DNA of 64,000 nt from Durusdinium trenchii (lineage: Eukaryota > Sar > Dinophyceae > Suessiales > Symbiodiniaceae), in NCBI GenBank assembly GCA_963970005.1, contig CAXAMN010025694.1, positions 1,577,161-1,641,160 on the forward strand, written 5' to 3'. Positions 9,698 to 21,600 of this stretch are shown one piece after another (within the stretch, counting starts at the first letter, position 1; each line of letters starts with the position of its first letter). Position numbers and translations under genes: made by a program. The notes beneath the pieces are model-generated. The model saw only the letters and a program-made list of their open reading frames with translations. It was not told the origin of the DNA and ran no database searches.

Positions 9698-11258
9698 TTA
9701 ATCGTATACCACACACCCGCGTTCGCAAATTTCTAACACGCTTGCACTAATAAGGTGGGTAAAAACCTCTTGAATGTCTTCAGCATAAATTGCGTTAGTG
9801 CTATCACCGGGTGTAGTGTTTAGAGTTCCTTCAGTAGGGCGGATTTTCATAGTCATTAAACTACCCATTTTTGTGTTAACTCCAGTAAAGTTGACGTCAG
9901 CCATCTTTTCAAATGACATACCAATAATAAATGTGTTTTCTCTGTATTGCCTGTAACTGAAAATCAATGCATCTTGGTCCGGGTTCATGTAATGTATGGC
10001 TCCTCGCAAATAGTAGAAGGTTTCTGCATGATAATGATTGTGCCTCAAACTCTGGATACTTTTTGTTGCCTAACTGGATTTGCCATTATAAGTTTCTACC
10101 ATAGTCTTGGAAACCTTTGCCTTGGTCTTGAGGATTTGCTACTGCTCCATTGTCCCAGATGAATGAGTTAATTTGAGAATTGTAAAAGTAGTTCCATCGC
10201 TTATGAACATAGTTGTCTGGCAAATAGTTAGCATTGATAGTTCCATTTCCTGGTGTTCTGTATAAAGTACTGAATGCTCCTGTGAGTTTGAATGATGACT
10301 TAACAATGTTCATATCCAATTCACCGCCTCCTGTGTTGAAGGTTTGTGTTAGTGTGTGATACATAGGAAAGACCAGTTTTAGTGACTCACCGTCCAACAA
10401 ATGTTTTACTATGTTGTTATTAACAGTGTTGTCTAAAGTCATTACTTCAGCTCTGATAATAACATTGTTTAATTCCCACTGTGTAGAAGTGTTAGCTGCT
10501 TGAAAGTAATACCCCTGTTTGTCAGTTTGAGTGTTCGGGCTTCCTACTGCGCCTCCTTGTGGTTCTACAATAGGTACCAATTCATCATTAACAATTGCGA
10601 ATTCTAATTCCAAAGGCGCATACCTCAAAGGTAAATAGTAATTTGATTGCATCAACCCACAAACAGGCTTATGGCTGAATCGGGCTTTACCATTAGCGCC
10701 GGAAATTCTTGTCAATGAGTGTCTTGTATACTGTATATTTTATCTATTCTACCCCATTCATTTTTATCACCGTCAGGGGATACAGTTACTACACCGGGGG
10801 TTGGAGTAACACCAGCAGTAGTAGCCTGCAATAATACATCCAAACCATTACTGTAGCATAGTCATGAAAGTCAGCGTCCCATCTTGGGTTAGCTGACATC
10901 TCTATGTCATCCATGTCTCTAACATACAACTCACAGTGTCTATTGTATTCAACAATATTTCGATCCATTTGACCTCCTACTATTGCTCTGTATCGTTGAA
11001 TAAAGGCATGTAAGCCTCCTAATGGACGTAAGAAATGGTGTCTTGTTCGATCGTTATTTTGCAAAGTTGCAAACAACCTTACTGAACTCAAATCCAAATA
11101 GGTATTATCCTCTCCTGAAATGTAAAACCTAATGTTTTTCGCCCCCGCATTCGCATTAAATACGTTTGTGGTGCTACTAAAATAGTTTACAAATCGCCTG
11201 TTTGTAACATATTGTGAAGTTTCAGGTAATCCAAAGTTCAGGTAATCCAGGTCACCAG
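9698..11258 (-). pseudogene. capsid-like protein remnant of the virus-like element
   Basis: About 520 codons of protein-like sequence are spread over several frames. The frame from 11258 to about 10850 holds YLNFGLPETSQYVTNRRFV and LRPLGGLHAFIQRYRAIVGG and ends near NPRWDADFHDYAT. After a frameshift, sequence around 10845-10730 continues; another shift near 10725 leads to 10715-10086 (LPLRYAPLELEFAIV, GAFSTLYRTPGNG, HKRWNYFYNSQINS). An in-frame stop at 10086-10088 and a shift near 10045 precede the last piece, 10048-9698, ending SVLEICERGCVVYD. The size, Pro/Asn/Tyr-rich beta-type composition and pairing with a replicase point to a major capsid protein. A double jelly-roll fold is possible but not demonstrated. 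Confidence 0.55.
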
Positions 11259-11388
11259 CTTAAAAACAGACATCAAACGAAGCGGTATCCATTTAGCAGA
11301 AAGGATTTCTATGTTTTTTTCCTTCAGGGAGAGCTTTGGTAAGGATGAGTCTGGTTCTATGTTGTCCTTTTTATCCAGGTTCTTTTAC

Positions 11389-11439
11389 AAAACTTGTGGT
11401 TTTTTACTTTAACATTTCAAGGTAAAAAATCACAAGTTT
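11389..11439. repeat. hairpin at the right border of the virus-like element
   Basis: AAACTTGTGGTTTTTTAC on the left and GTAAAAAATCACAAGTTT on the right are inverted copies with one mismatch in 18, separated by about 15 bases. The hairpin lies about 130 bases beyond the first recognisable capsid codon, just where base composition returns to host values. It may be a viral terminal hairpin, a transcription terminator or part of a terminal repeat. Confidence 0.8.
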
Positions 11440-11479
11440 GCGTCTGTATGTACTTTTTGATGATGCATGGTTAAAAACA

Positions 11480-14200
11480 ATATGAAGCATTGTTTTGCTT
11501 TGTGTGTGTCATGGTTTCGTGCAAATTACTTTTTTGTTAGGTCGATTTGCTTTGCTGGTCGTTTGTGGGAGTCTTATGGTTTTGCATGAAAAGTATGCTA
11601 AGGAGCCCTGGCGGCACATTGGTCTAAAAGTTCCCCACCACGGGGGGGGCCCCCCCCCTGGATCAAATCCCCCCTGCGCCGGTTCACGGCGTCATGGACT
11701 TCTAGCAGGGTTACTTGTGATTGCCTGCTACCTTTCGTTCACCCCCTCCTCTCTCAAGTTAACAATCACCCAGGCTTGGGGATGTCGCCGGACGATGCGT
11801 TCGCCAGGCCTTGCGCGAGGTCCTGAGCGAGCCACTGACCCGTGAGTCGGCGGAGCAGAGCGCCCTGCTGACGGAGGACGGGACATGGTCGATGGCGTGG
11901 ACAGAGATGGCGGAGGTCAGAGTCGGAGGTCATTCAAAAGAAAGAACAACAACTAGTTTGAGTATAGGTTCAATATGATTCAATCATTTTGGCCAGCACA
12001 TCCAAGCTGAAGGACTAGATCCGCAGAATATCAATTTCAAGCAATCAGAAGGACTATATAGGTCGTCACATTGGGGCAAAGCCAACTTAGTGTGGGAGCG
12101 TGTTGTGGTATAGCAACCGTACTTTGTTCCAGGCAAGTTGACCGCCCAAGGTCTATATACATATCCGAAAAGAGTTCACAAAACTGAGCAGAATGGGTTT
12201 CGGCTGTACACGCGCTGGCGATCTCCATGAATATGTGCACAACCGACATGGAAATAGTTATGTTTAGTCATGTTTAATCCCTTGGGTGCCTCACCAGTAT
12301 TGACGCTCTTCAGCCATCCCTCGAAAATCAGTGGCCAGCCAGTTGCCTTTCTTCCACACCGCTAGGTGGAAGAGCTTTGTCTTTCTGCGAGGTGCGGTCT
12401 CGATCTAGAGGAATTTTGGGGGAGACTGAAATCATAAGGATAGATCCAATTGCTGTTCGTTGATGTTTACTTAACAACTTCCATTCAGAGTTGACCAATG
12501 TTTTGAAGCTGTTTTGTTTCAATCATCAGCCTGAAGACATAGCCTGAATACCGTTGGTGGTTTTGATAAAGAGCTGGGACCATAGGTCCAGTAGCATGGC
12601 GCATCCTAAATCCGAATGATGTCCGTCATGCACGGTCATGCAATAAGAACTGGTTATTCTTTTCTGCCAGCTATCACAGAGCTTCTTACGGGCATAGCTG
12701 TCTAAACAGAGCTTTTAATTGCACAATGTTGCACAATGTTGCACCTGCTGATGTGATCCCACACCCTGCACATTATACTATTATACTATCTATTATATCC
12801 TTCTCTCCAATGGTCCAAGAACATATAATATACCGGCCATATTCACTGCTTCCTGTCGCGAGGCGACCTCCCGTCCGTGCACACTCGACTTCTTCGCATC
12901 GCCCCTGCGATGCCTCGAAGCATCTGGAGGCGTGGTGGTGCGAAACCCCTGAGGAGCACCGGGGTCTGGGAAGCCCATGAGTCAAATGAGCAGCATATAT
13001 TGGAAGGTCCATCCTTAGCAGGGTACAGCATCCTACAGCCATATTGATGAAAAACAACACGCCTCCCACACCCTAGACACCTCAGAACTGCCCTTACGTG
13101 GCAAAGCCCCAGGTTCATATCTCCCCCCACATGAGATTCTCTAACATTTCCATTGGGGCCCCACCAGCGCATCCAAAGAGCTCCTTGTAGAAGGTGTTTG
13201 GACCCGCCCTTGGGACCCTCCAAGCCTACATATGTTTCGATTCACTTTCTCAGAGGGTGGCAGTGGATCCGGAGTTGGGTTCCTGAGGCAAACGAACGCG
13301 CGCAGAGCATCGAGGATATTCGCCGTGCCCCCCGGAGGCTTCTTCGTCCTCATCCCTGCAGCACCGGCGGGCACTCATCATGCGGCGTGCCGTGCGGCGG
13401 CGGCCGGTGAGATCCAACGTCTCCACCCAGGCCCATGCGAGCCATGGGCCGTGGCTGCTCTTTCATGGACACAGATCTTGTTTGTGCGCGTGGTGGTTGC
13501 TTCCCTGCGCAGGCCAGCGTTCGGAGCCGCGTGGAGTCTGACCTGGACAGCGTTTCGGAGGCCTCTGATGCCACCAGCTTGGTTTGCGTGGCAGAGGCTG
13601 GGGACCAGACCCGGGGTTGTGGAAGAGGTCCGGTCCTCCGACTCTGAGCGGAGGACTGGGCCAGCGTCGGAGCGACGATACGGCGTAGACGCGGCCGGTC
13701 CGGTCGAACGGGTGAGCGGCCAGTGGAGGCCGGAGGATGAGAGATACCTTGAGAAGTCGGTTCTTCCATGTGGGAGATGTGAAGAAAGCACTATCATCAT
13801 GGATGTGTATGATTCTTGGAGGGTAGGGTGTCCCCCCAACTGGGTCTGTGGATGGTTGCAAGAATTGTGGCCGGGGTGGGCAAAGACATGCAACGACCCA
13901 ATGGGTACAGGCTTGGGCTTGGGCTCGGACTGGGACTTGAGTCACTGACTGATTGGAAGGTGGGAGGCTTCAATGCTCAAGGCGAGAACAGGTCGGAACT
14001 GGGACATTTTGCGCTTGTTGATGCTTGATGAACCTTCAACTGACAGTACCGTGCCAACTTTCAGTATTGGTTCTCGATCTTCTCCTGACATGGTAGACCG
14101 TTCAACTACTCAGTCTTCCTCACATTATTTTGGACTTCTATACAATACACATATATGATTAATTAGATATCACAGGATCTGAAAACATTTGTTCCAGCCA
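11480..14200. other. gene-poor GC-richer stretch
   Basis: No gene can be supported here. The stretch contains a G8C8 palindromic run at about 11642-11658. Around 13230-13950 several open frames overlap on both strands, which is what GC-rich non-coding DNA produces; none has protein-like composition across its length. Simple GGGCTTGGGCTCGG-type repeats occur near 13905-13935. Confidence 0.5.
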
Positions 14201-14225
14201 CGGTCACGTGCTGATCAGCGTGTGC

Positions 14226-14738
14226 ATGAAGCGCCCTGCGGCGAAGCCAGCAGCTACTGCGAAAAGGCCAGCTGCCGCGAAGAAGCCTGCTGCTTGTGAG
14301 CAGCCGAAGAAGAAACCCAAGAAGGTGCTTCAAGATGACCTGTTGCTGCAGATACTTTTCATCTCAGGAGAGGAACTGCTGCAACTGAAAGCCCGAACCA
14401 CATGGACTACGAGAGAGCTGAAGAAAGCAGTGATGGAGGAGCTTGCGAAGGTCAAGAAGGGAAGGTTGGACAAACTGGTCCCTGTTGGGCAAAGTGAGCC
14501 AATTCCAGAGGGGCAGACCCTGGAAGCAGCTGGCTTACACGATGGTTGTCAGATCTATGCAATCCTGCACAAGCCTGTCAATTTTGCAGGGAGCTCTGTT
14601 AGCGAAGGCGAAGAAAGCGAGGAGGACTTCTACAGCTTTGAGGATGACCCTTTCTTTGACTTCTATATGCGGCATGAGGATGAGGAGGACGAGGAGAGCG
14701 AGGAAGATTTTGATTTTGAGAACGATCTATGTATTTGA
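14226..14738 (+). CDS. ubiquitin-like-domain protein with basic N-terminus and acidic tail
   Basis: An intact 170-codon gene starting at the ATG of MKRPAAKPAATAKRPAAAKK; an upstream in-frame start at 14208 adds six residues but gives a poorer N-terminus. Residues 1-33 are a Lys/Ala/Pro-rich, nuclear-localisation-like tail typical of dinoflagellate nuclear proteins. Residues about 36-115 resemble a ubiquitin-like fold: a beta hairpin around LLLQILFISGEELLQLKA, the helix TTRELKKAVMEELAKV, then LDKLVPVGQ, LEAAGLHDGC and IYAIL. The rest is a highly acidic tail of Glu/Asp/Ser/Phe, followed by a stop. No introns are needed. The role is unknown; small Ubl proteins of this form are common in dinoflagellates, and binding to chromatin or to a partner protein is speculation. 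Confidence 0.65.
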   Translation: MKRPAAKPAATAKRPAAAKKPAACEQPKKKPKKVLQDDLLLQILFISGEELLQLKARTTWTTRELKKAVMEELAKVKKGRLDKLVPVGQSEPIPEGQTLEAAGLHDGCQIYAILHKPVNFAGSSVSEGEESEEDFYSFEDDPFFDFYMRHEDEEDEESEEDFDFENDLCI

Positions 14739-14759
14739 ACATGATGTCAACCACTGAGG

Positions 14760-17700
14760 CTGACATCCGATTTGGAGTCCGCCCGCAGGTCTGGCAAAAG
14801 ATTGGCAAACAGCGGCGGTACGAGACCTGGTCAAGATTGGGAAACGGCCCTTCGGCAGGAAAGGCCTCACCAACTCCCCAGGTCTGTCTCAGTGTTTGTC
14901 TCCTGTTTGTGCGCAGGTCGTCAGGGGAGTTGAGGAACGTCATGGCGGCTTTGGCAGTGGCGTTCAAGTCACCACGAGGCCACGAGACATCACGAGACCC
15001 TATTATATATTCTGCCTTCTGAGTCTTCGGCCGCCACGAAGCTTGGAGGTTTGGGCTCTTGGGGCACACACCCCAATTGTGGGTGGGACGTGCCCTTGTG
15101 GTCATTGCATGTCATTACAACGTGCCAGACTCAGATAAGAAAATGGAGTCTTCATTGCACTTACCAATTTCCGAGTGCCGCGTCAGAATCCCTTTGACTG
15201 AAGTTGATGCCTTTGGAAGTATCGGATGGCATTGTTGCGGGAAATTTGGGTGCTGCCACGGGTGATTTTGCTGTGACTAGTCCTGGGTTGGTACGACCCA
15301 AATAGTGAAGTCCCAGCTGACCCCATTGAAGTGAAAGATCCTTTTGGATAGCAACTTGAAGAGACAGGTGGGACTATTGGTTCACACACTAAGGCTCCGG
15401 GTCCCATCAATTTCAGGAAATCCTCGACCATTGGGACGTCCCAGCGACTAAGCGACTGAGATTGATTTTAAACATGCTTTTCAAAAAGACACATCCTCAC
15501 ATCCAACATATTATATGATAGTTGACGCTCACACGTTGGTATTGCGCCCACGAACCCTTTGGGCAACTATGTTCTGCCAACCATCATGATGTTTCATGGC
15601 CAGGACGTAGGGATCGTCATTTTAATCATCATGAATCATGAACCATGCTCACAACTATATGTCGATCGCTTATACAGGAAAAAAAAAAACGTATATTATA
15701 CAGTTAATATACATGATACACCTTCACCCATTTCAATTTGTGCTAACTCTGGGGTTCCGCTTTCAGACATTCTTGGAAGACTAATTGTGCAAGAAATCCT
15801 CCCAGCGGATGATCAGTCACTCCTGGAACTAACATGGAAATGGACAATGGTCACTCCTTTACACCATGTTCCTCCATCAAACAGGTTTTCCACTTCCATG
15901 CGAGCTCCAGGGAGGGTCAAAAACAAACCTCCAAATGACCAGGGCGGCCCGCCTGACCCCAGCCAGGCCGCAGACACCAGCGCCATGGCGCGCTCCGCGC
16001 AGAGCGTCGGCTGGGAGTTGGGGATCCCCAACCCACGGCGATGGGTTTTCCGAGGCGTAAGAACAAGGGAGGGTAGGTGGGTGGAACCGGAGCCGGGGAG
16101 TGGGGAACCCACTATGTTGGCAACATTGGGGTGCCATGGCGAGTTGGAAGAGAGATTTTCTAAGCGTCTCTTGTGCCATCGTCTTATCTTGTCCGATCAG
16201 AGGTTTCTTCCAAGAAGATGTTCCATGTGTTTTCCTGGTTATCTAGTTTGGCTCCGCCGATACTCCCCCCACTCCACTGCTTTTGTTGCATGGGGTTCTC
16301 CCTCCACCTCTCTCGGCGGTCAGCTGAAGCGCTTCCCATTGATCTCCAGACACCGAGGCGTGTGTCCAGTGCGAATGCGTCGCGCAAGGTGCGACGCATC
16401 TGCGAGGTGGTGAGAGGGTGCGCCGTCTGTTCAGCTGCAGCTGTGGGCCGTAAGACATGTGACCCTCAGGACTCGGGACTGAAAAATCATGGAAGACACA
16501 TGTTGGAATATGTTGGAATCCATCTTGGGAAGGACAGAGAAGATGAAATGAGATAAGAATATCCAAATCCTTAGATGAATGAAGATCTACTTAAAATGAA
16601 CTTATATAAGCTATAAGGACACCTCTCAGAGACTGACCACTACCGCCGCCAGGGCCCTTGGCAGGAGATCTCCGTGTTGGAGACCTCCATCGGCCCGGAC
16701 CTGTCGCAGGCGAAGGGGAACGAAACGAACGACGCACGGTTCGGACCGGTATGCACCTGACAGTCCTGACGCCTGAGAAACCCCCCAGTGGACTGGATGG
16801 GTGTGGACTGGATGGGGTCATCTCGCCACTGCCCCCACCTGGGGCAAGGTTTTGGGGGGGTCAAAACGGGAAGTCGTGGGGAAGGAACAGTTGGGAGCAG
16901 TGGATCGGATGGGAATTACATATATATATATATGTTATATGTCTGTAGAGCTCCAAGTACCTTCGTTTCGAAGGTGTTTGGGGTGGGTTTGGAGGGTCCA
17001 AGTATCTTCTGAGGAGGTACTTGACTATGGATTCTTGCCCGAGGGTTTGTTCAAGAAAATAAAAAATCCCTGACTTGGTGAGGTGGAAGTGTGTCAAACC
17101 GCCCGACATTGCCAGTGGCTGCCAGTATTTTTGGAGTTTGTAGCATGATACCCCCTTCCTAGAAGAATTGCCCACAGGATTGGGAGAGTAGTGGCAATGC
17201 CACCAGCAAAAGACCATTTAGTTATACCAATAATATACTTATAGACTTATAGATCTACAAAAAGGCCCGTAGCATTGAACAGATTCCGCAAAAGTAAACG
17301 GTAAGTCCGTTTTGGTTTCGGTATAGCAGCAGCTTGCATCAGCTTGCCGGGCCGCTTCTCGCATGTGCTTAGCACATGCTTGGAAGGTGCCTTGAGGTAT
17401 CGAAGAGGGATCGAAGAGGGATTTGGAAGGGCATCCAGGAATCCAGATGCACAAAGCAACATGGGCAGTTTTGCTCGGAACCTGCTGGTGACCGGATCTT
17501 GAGGATTCACATCTCAGGACGAGGCCTGTCGGGACACCAGGCATCTCGGAGGTTTCCGCCTGTCCTGAACTCTGCGACGCCAGGAGTTCTCGTGTGATGA
17601 CGTTTCACAGGAGATGCTGTCACTCAGCCACCAGGCGATGCGGCAGCGCACTCGGGGGGGGCACGAGGCATCGCCGCGTGAATTCTGAAGCTCCGTCGGC

Positions 17701-20700
17701 TCCGTGTGAGCTCGGGACCGGGGCGAAACCCAAAAAATGGGAAGCTCCGAGAAGCAGAGGTGGTTGTTTTTGTTTGTTCTCTAGAACTCGAAGAGTCGCG
17801 GCATGTTTCAGCTCTTTGTTTGAACATGTTTGGACACTTGCCACAGGGAGGGGGGCACAACTATGGGATGAGTCACCACTTTTTTGGTGATGTGAGAGTC
17901 GCTGTACACACCTAAGCCGTCCTGCCCACAAGTCCCAGATACTGGAAGGTGATGTGAATCGAATGGTTAGACTCAATGGCAAAGATCATTTGTCTTGGCT
18001 TTGATAAATCAGCCTTGGAGACAATGGACATGTCACGAAGACTTAGCTACAGTCACACCCGGTAACGAACCTTTTGCAAGCCCAGATTCCAGGAATCTGC
18101 GATTGTTCACGCTGAACTATTCAAGTTTCTGATGCTTGCTGAAAGTTGTCCAAAACTCCCTCAACATGTGATCACCCAATAGGTTGCGTATATTCATGAG
18201 GATGAGGGTGTTGCGTAAAAAGACCACCAAATCCTGGTGGGCCGAAAGCACAATGCTCGACGAAACAAAGGTCACCTGGGACGGTCTGCCACAGTTGGGT
18301 CGATGTTGACACGAATCGATGTTGTACAGTGTTAGGGGTGGGATCGGTGTTCGATGTTTTAGATAAAAGCCGTGAAATTGATATATAGTTATAGTAACTT
18401 CATGTAACTTCAGTAGTGCATGACACAGACCGAGCTTGATGACAGGAGGCCAGTGCACATGAAGTCTCGAGGATGACCACCGGCACTGCGGGCAGTGCGT
18501 GGGGGTCCCCAGAAGTGAGCTAGTAGCGCCAGGCAGACTGCTTGGAAGATCTTACATGCCCGTGAGGACTCTTACCCCAAGTGGTGCACGCTTATATAAA
18601 GGGACAATTTGTGAGACTCGTGAGCGCTGCTGTGCCGGTGGGGGAAACCAGAGTTCCCCCAAAAGCCATCCAACAGTTGAGGAGAAGCATGTACCACCAC
18701 TCCTGGAAACACCTAACGTCCCAATTCGTGAAACACCTTCCCCCGCTTCATGGCTTCCCGTGTTGGTGAGTCTCGAACAGAAGAAGCAGATGTGGTCCTC
18801 ACAGGGACACCCTTTTTTCATTGCTACTACTGCTGCTATTTCCCCCACCGCAACAACAGCAACAACAACTACTACTACTGCTAGAACTTCCAGATCCAGG
18901 TCGACTACTCCTTCCAAGGAGCAACGTTGGAGCCTCCAGTCATGTGGCAGCCTCGAGTCATGCGGCTTTGCCAGACATCGAGGAGGAAGAGGCCTGCAGT
19001 GGGTTTTTCCTTGGATCGATGCTTTTTGCAGACAACTGGTTGGCAGACAACTGGTTGGGGGCCGAAATCGCCGTGGCGGAAGGAAAAAGGAGGACATCTG
19101 CCAAGTCCAAGGAGCTTCCATAAAAGATCCATAAAAGGGGAAGCACCGAAGCACAAGCTGTCTATGGCATTCATCGGAGTTCTTTGGGCCGATCCATGCC
19201 CATACATCCTCCAAGATGGGCATGCCGCAAAAGATTTTCAAAATGCATTGGGACAAGTGCTTTTCAGGCCCTTGTGAGGAGAAGGACTTGCCTTTTTTTG
19301 GGGGGGAATGTATTCCAGCCTACACTCGGTCAGGTACAGGTGACACAAGCCATCGCCAGCGTTTATGTTTTTTTGATGTGGTCAGATCTTCATTTTCCTC
19401 CGGGGATTTTGGGCCATTGGTTTTCACCTGTGTCTGAGCTGTTGAACTGGCACGGACAGCGAGGAGCCGCAGCTACGGCCCCGGGTCCTGCAGACGGCTG
19501 CGCTCGCAGCGCTGGTGGCGCTGCCACGGGAGGATCCAGGCGTGAATCTCGGGGCGGCTCCGGTGGACAAAGACCGAAGGTAGGGGCGGGACACGCAAGA
19601 CCTTGGTCCTTGGTCTAGGGCGTCTAGGGGTAGAGCCAGCACATGTTTTTTGGTTCGAGCAGATGTTGGTGCGATTGATTGAGAGCTTTAGAGCTTTGAA
19701 GCTCTTGTAAGGAAACAAGCTTCTGATAAAAAAAAGGTGGTGAAGGATGTGAAGGGCTAGTTTCACAGTTTGCAGCATCGTTCACTAGACAAATGATGAT
19801 GAACCGTAAACATGTGCAGTGTTGAGCAGTATGCATGTTCAGCCAATCTGAGCAGCATTCTTTCTCGCAAGGCAAGACCCCCCGCTTCAAGAAGAAGCTG
19901 CTTTGCGTCCGGGCGCCCGGCAGGGACGGGGGGCAGGTGCTTCCAAGGAAACCATGAGAGGTCACAATTCATAATTAATTCATAATTATATAAGTCGTTC
20001 CATTTGTGTGTGGCAAGGCGAAAATCATGGACTCGGCAGCGCTTGCACCATCTCAACATTTCCTGTGTTTGGCTATATTGTCATGAGAAGTCCTGCGACG
20101 CAGAAGGCAAATGACAACCAGATGCTTCGGGATGCATCAACGCTGAGAAGAAGGAGTTTGGACATGTGAGATGTCGGAAGTGGACATCAGATCATCCAAT
20201 AGTTATTTTCCATCTCCAGAGTTTCATCCCGTACTTCCAAACTCCAAACTGTGCAGCGAGCGGCGGGGGCGCATTAGCCACCTGGGCTGAGGTGGCTGCT
20301 CCTCCATATCACAACTGCGTGGCGTTTGCCAGTTCCATGGAGGACCGCTACTCGTTGTTGACGAACATGGCCACCAAGGCTGATGGCGACTTTCCCAGGT
20401 GAGGCGGCCCTAAGGCATTTGGCGTCCAGCCCATGGGGCATTTGGAGACATCTTGAGACGTGAAACGAGGCCAAAACCACCAGGTTTCAGATCCAAAGCT
20501 TGGAAACTCTTAGTGGGCCTGAGACGTGATTCTGATTCACAGCCATGCTCGCCACGAGCCACCCAGGAGCGACCGCAGCTCAAACGCTTGCCCACCCGCG
20601 AGCTCTTGACCCGGCCCCTTGGAACTCTTGAGCCGATGTCGTGTCGTTTTTCTCTCCGCCGTTTTGGACACGAACCAGACGTCCAATGATCGTAGGGGTG

Positions 20701-21380
20701 AAGTAACAGAGATGGGGGTGGTTTCTCAGTAACAGGTTTTTAATGGGTCGTTGTTAAACTAACCAGCTCCTCATGACAAGTCAAGGCCAAAGTGTATCGG
20801 TCCAGAAGTTTGAGCCAAAGATGACCCTTTTGACCTTGAGAGCGGCCTCCCCTTATTCTTTTCGGGGGGATGTGTTTTGGTAGAGGAAAGACACCTCACA
20901 CTAAGGGTCCAAACATCGTGATTCCCTGACCCCATGAGCCTCAGGATTGCTGAAGCAGGGCGCTGAGTCGGGGGTGGTGATGAGCCAGTCTGTTTGGGGG
21001 TGTGCATGAGCCGAGGGATGAGTCTAGGATGGGTAAACTGGGCGGTGTTCCACCTTTACTTGAAATCACGGAGCCCACTGATGGATATTTTTTGAAGTGG
21101 TTTGACCCCACCAGCCAGTAAACTGATCCATTCCCATCCTTTCTTTTTCTCTCTTACGACCTCCTGACGTCGTTTGGTTGGAGAGGGCCACGGCAAGCAA
21201 ATGTTGAACATTTGGTCATCTATTGAAGGATATTGAAGGGAACTCACAGTCAGACAGTCATGGAAATCCCTCATTCAGGGATCTAGAGGACATGCAGGTA
21301 CCAACATGGCCAGTTTCTTTTAGAACTCCATGCAAGAACCTGCAACCTGTCAGATAGGATTTAGACATGACATATCATGC
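14760..21380. other. long stretch with no supported gene
   Basis: Open frames exist (for example 15559-16413 plus, 18499-19134 plus, 19184-19618 plus) but they overlap each other on both strands and lack consistent protein-like composition. One possible exception is 18821-19123 plus, which encodes an Asp/Glu-rich segment after a triplet-repeat tract. Simple sequence: TATATA at about 16920-16936. No RNA genes or mobile elements were recognised. Confidence 0.45.
18852..18892. repeat. CAA/CTA trinucleotide repeat
   Basis: The sequence runs as CAACAACAGCAACAACAACTACTACTACTGCTAG. In one forward frame it encodes a poly-Gln then poly-Leu tract. It is an ordinary microsatellite unless the overlapping frame is expressed. 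Confidence 0.8.
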
Positions 21381-21387
21381 AACTGGC

Positions 21388-21396
21388 TACTAGCCT
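21388..21396. repeat. candidate target-site duplication, left copy
   Basis: TACTAGCCT lies directly before the left terminal repeat at 21397 and is repeated exactly at 38190-38198, directly after the right terminal repeat. A 9-bp duplication is in the range made by Mutator-like and related DDE transposases. CTAG-containing words are common in this region, so chance is not excluded. Confidence 0.55.
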
Positions 21397-21470
21397 TGTG
21401 ATATCGCGAGGCCTTAGGTTCAAGGGTTTGTAAAAACATTTTTTTTATGGTTTTGATATGGTTTTAGGTA
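21397..21470 (+). repeat. left terminal inverted repeat
   Basis: It matches the inverted sequence of 38116-38189 imperfectly: similar outer 15 bases, then exact CCTTAGGTT, then T-rich sequence, then exact GATATGGTTT 58 bases in from the end. Further T-rich sequence with repeated TTTTTGATAT follows to about 21580 and may be subterminal transposase-binding sites. Confidence 0.6.
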
Positions 21471-21600
21471 TGCACTGATGATATGATTTTTTTTGTCTTT
21501 TTGTTTTTGATATAGCATTCAATATACTAAATGATGTATTTTTTTTTGTTGATACGTTTTTTGATATTGTTTTGGTTATGCGCTAACTATGTTGTATTGG
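21420..21600. repeat. subterminal T-rich TTTTGATAT repeats
   Basis: GATAT or GATAC preceded by a T run occurs repeatedly (about 21451, 21480, 21508, 21551, 21560). The mirror region at the right end, about 38000-38135, is A-rich on the plus strand with ATATCAAAAA and GTATCAC-type words. Such subterminal clusters are typical binding sites for DDE transposases; binding is inferred. The bases 21600-21960 hold a (CA)7 microsatellite at about 21829-21843 and nothing else. Confidence 0.5.

Larger units (their letters stand above)
6475..11450 (-). mobile_element. endogenous virus-like element, degraded
   Basis: A block of about 5 kb is clearly more AT-rich than its flanks. It encodes, all on the minus strand, remnants of a replicase (7121-9305) and of a capsid-like protein (9698-11258), with a small ORF between. 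The left side is a 600-bp AT-rich inverted-repeat array and the right side has a perfect-looking hairpin at about 11389-11439. All reading frames carry stops and frameshifts, so the copy is dead. A replicase plus capsid and no integrase or reverse transcriptase suggests an integrated DNA-virus genome rather than a transposon. The replicase and capsid pairing is reminiscent of small polinton-like or bidna-like viruses, but the exact lineage is not settled from sequence alone. Confidence 0.7.

Noticed and set aside
11615-11700. A tRNA-like B-box word, GGATCAAATCC, after a GC-rich stem.
   Set aside because: No A box at the right distance, no 7-bp acceptor pairing and no sensible anticodon arm.
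13232-13948. A 238-codon plus-strand frame and overlapping 139-171 codon minus-strand frames.
   Set aside because: GC-rich DNA with long open frames on both strands, Arg/Gly/Pro-heavy translation without domain-like pattern, and no splice or start context.
15559-16413. A 284-codon plus-strand open frame.
   Set aside because: Composition changes abruptly along its length, minus-strand frames over it are also open, and nothing resembles a folded protein.
18499-19256. Overlapping 211- and 234-codon frames on opposite strands.
   Set aside because: Both cross a CAA/CTA microsatellite and carry low-complexity Ser/Thr or Val/Cys runs; no domain could be seen.
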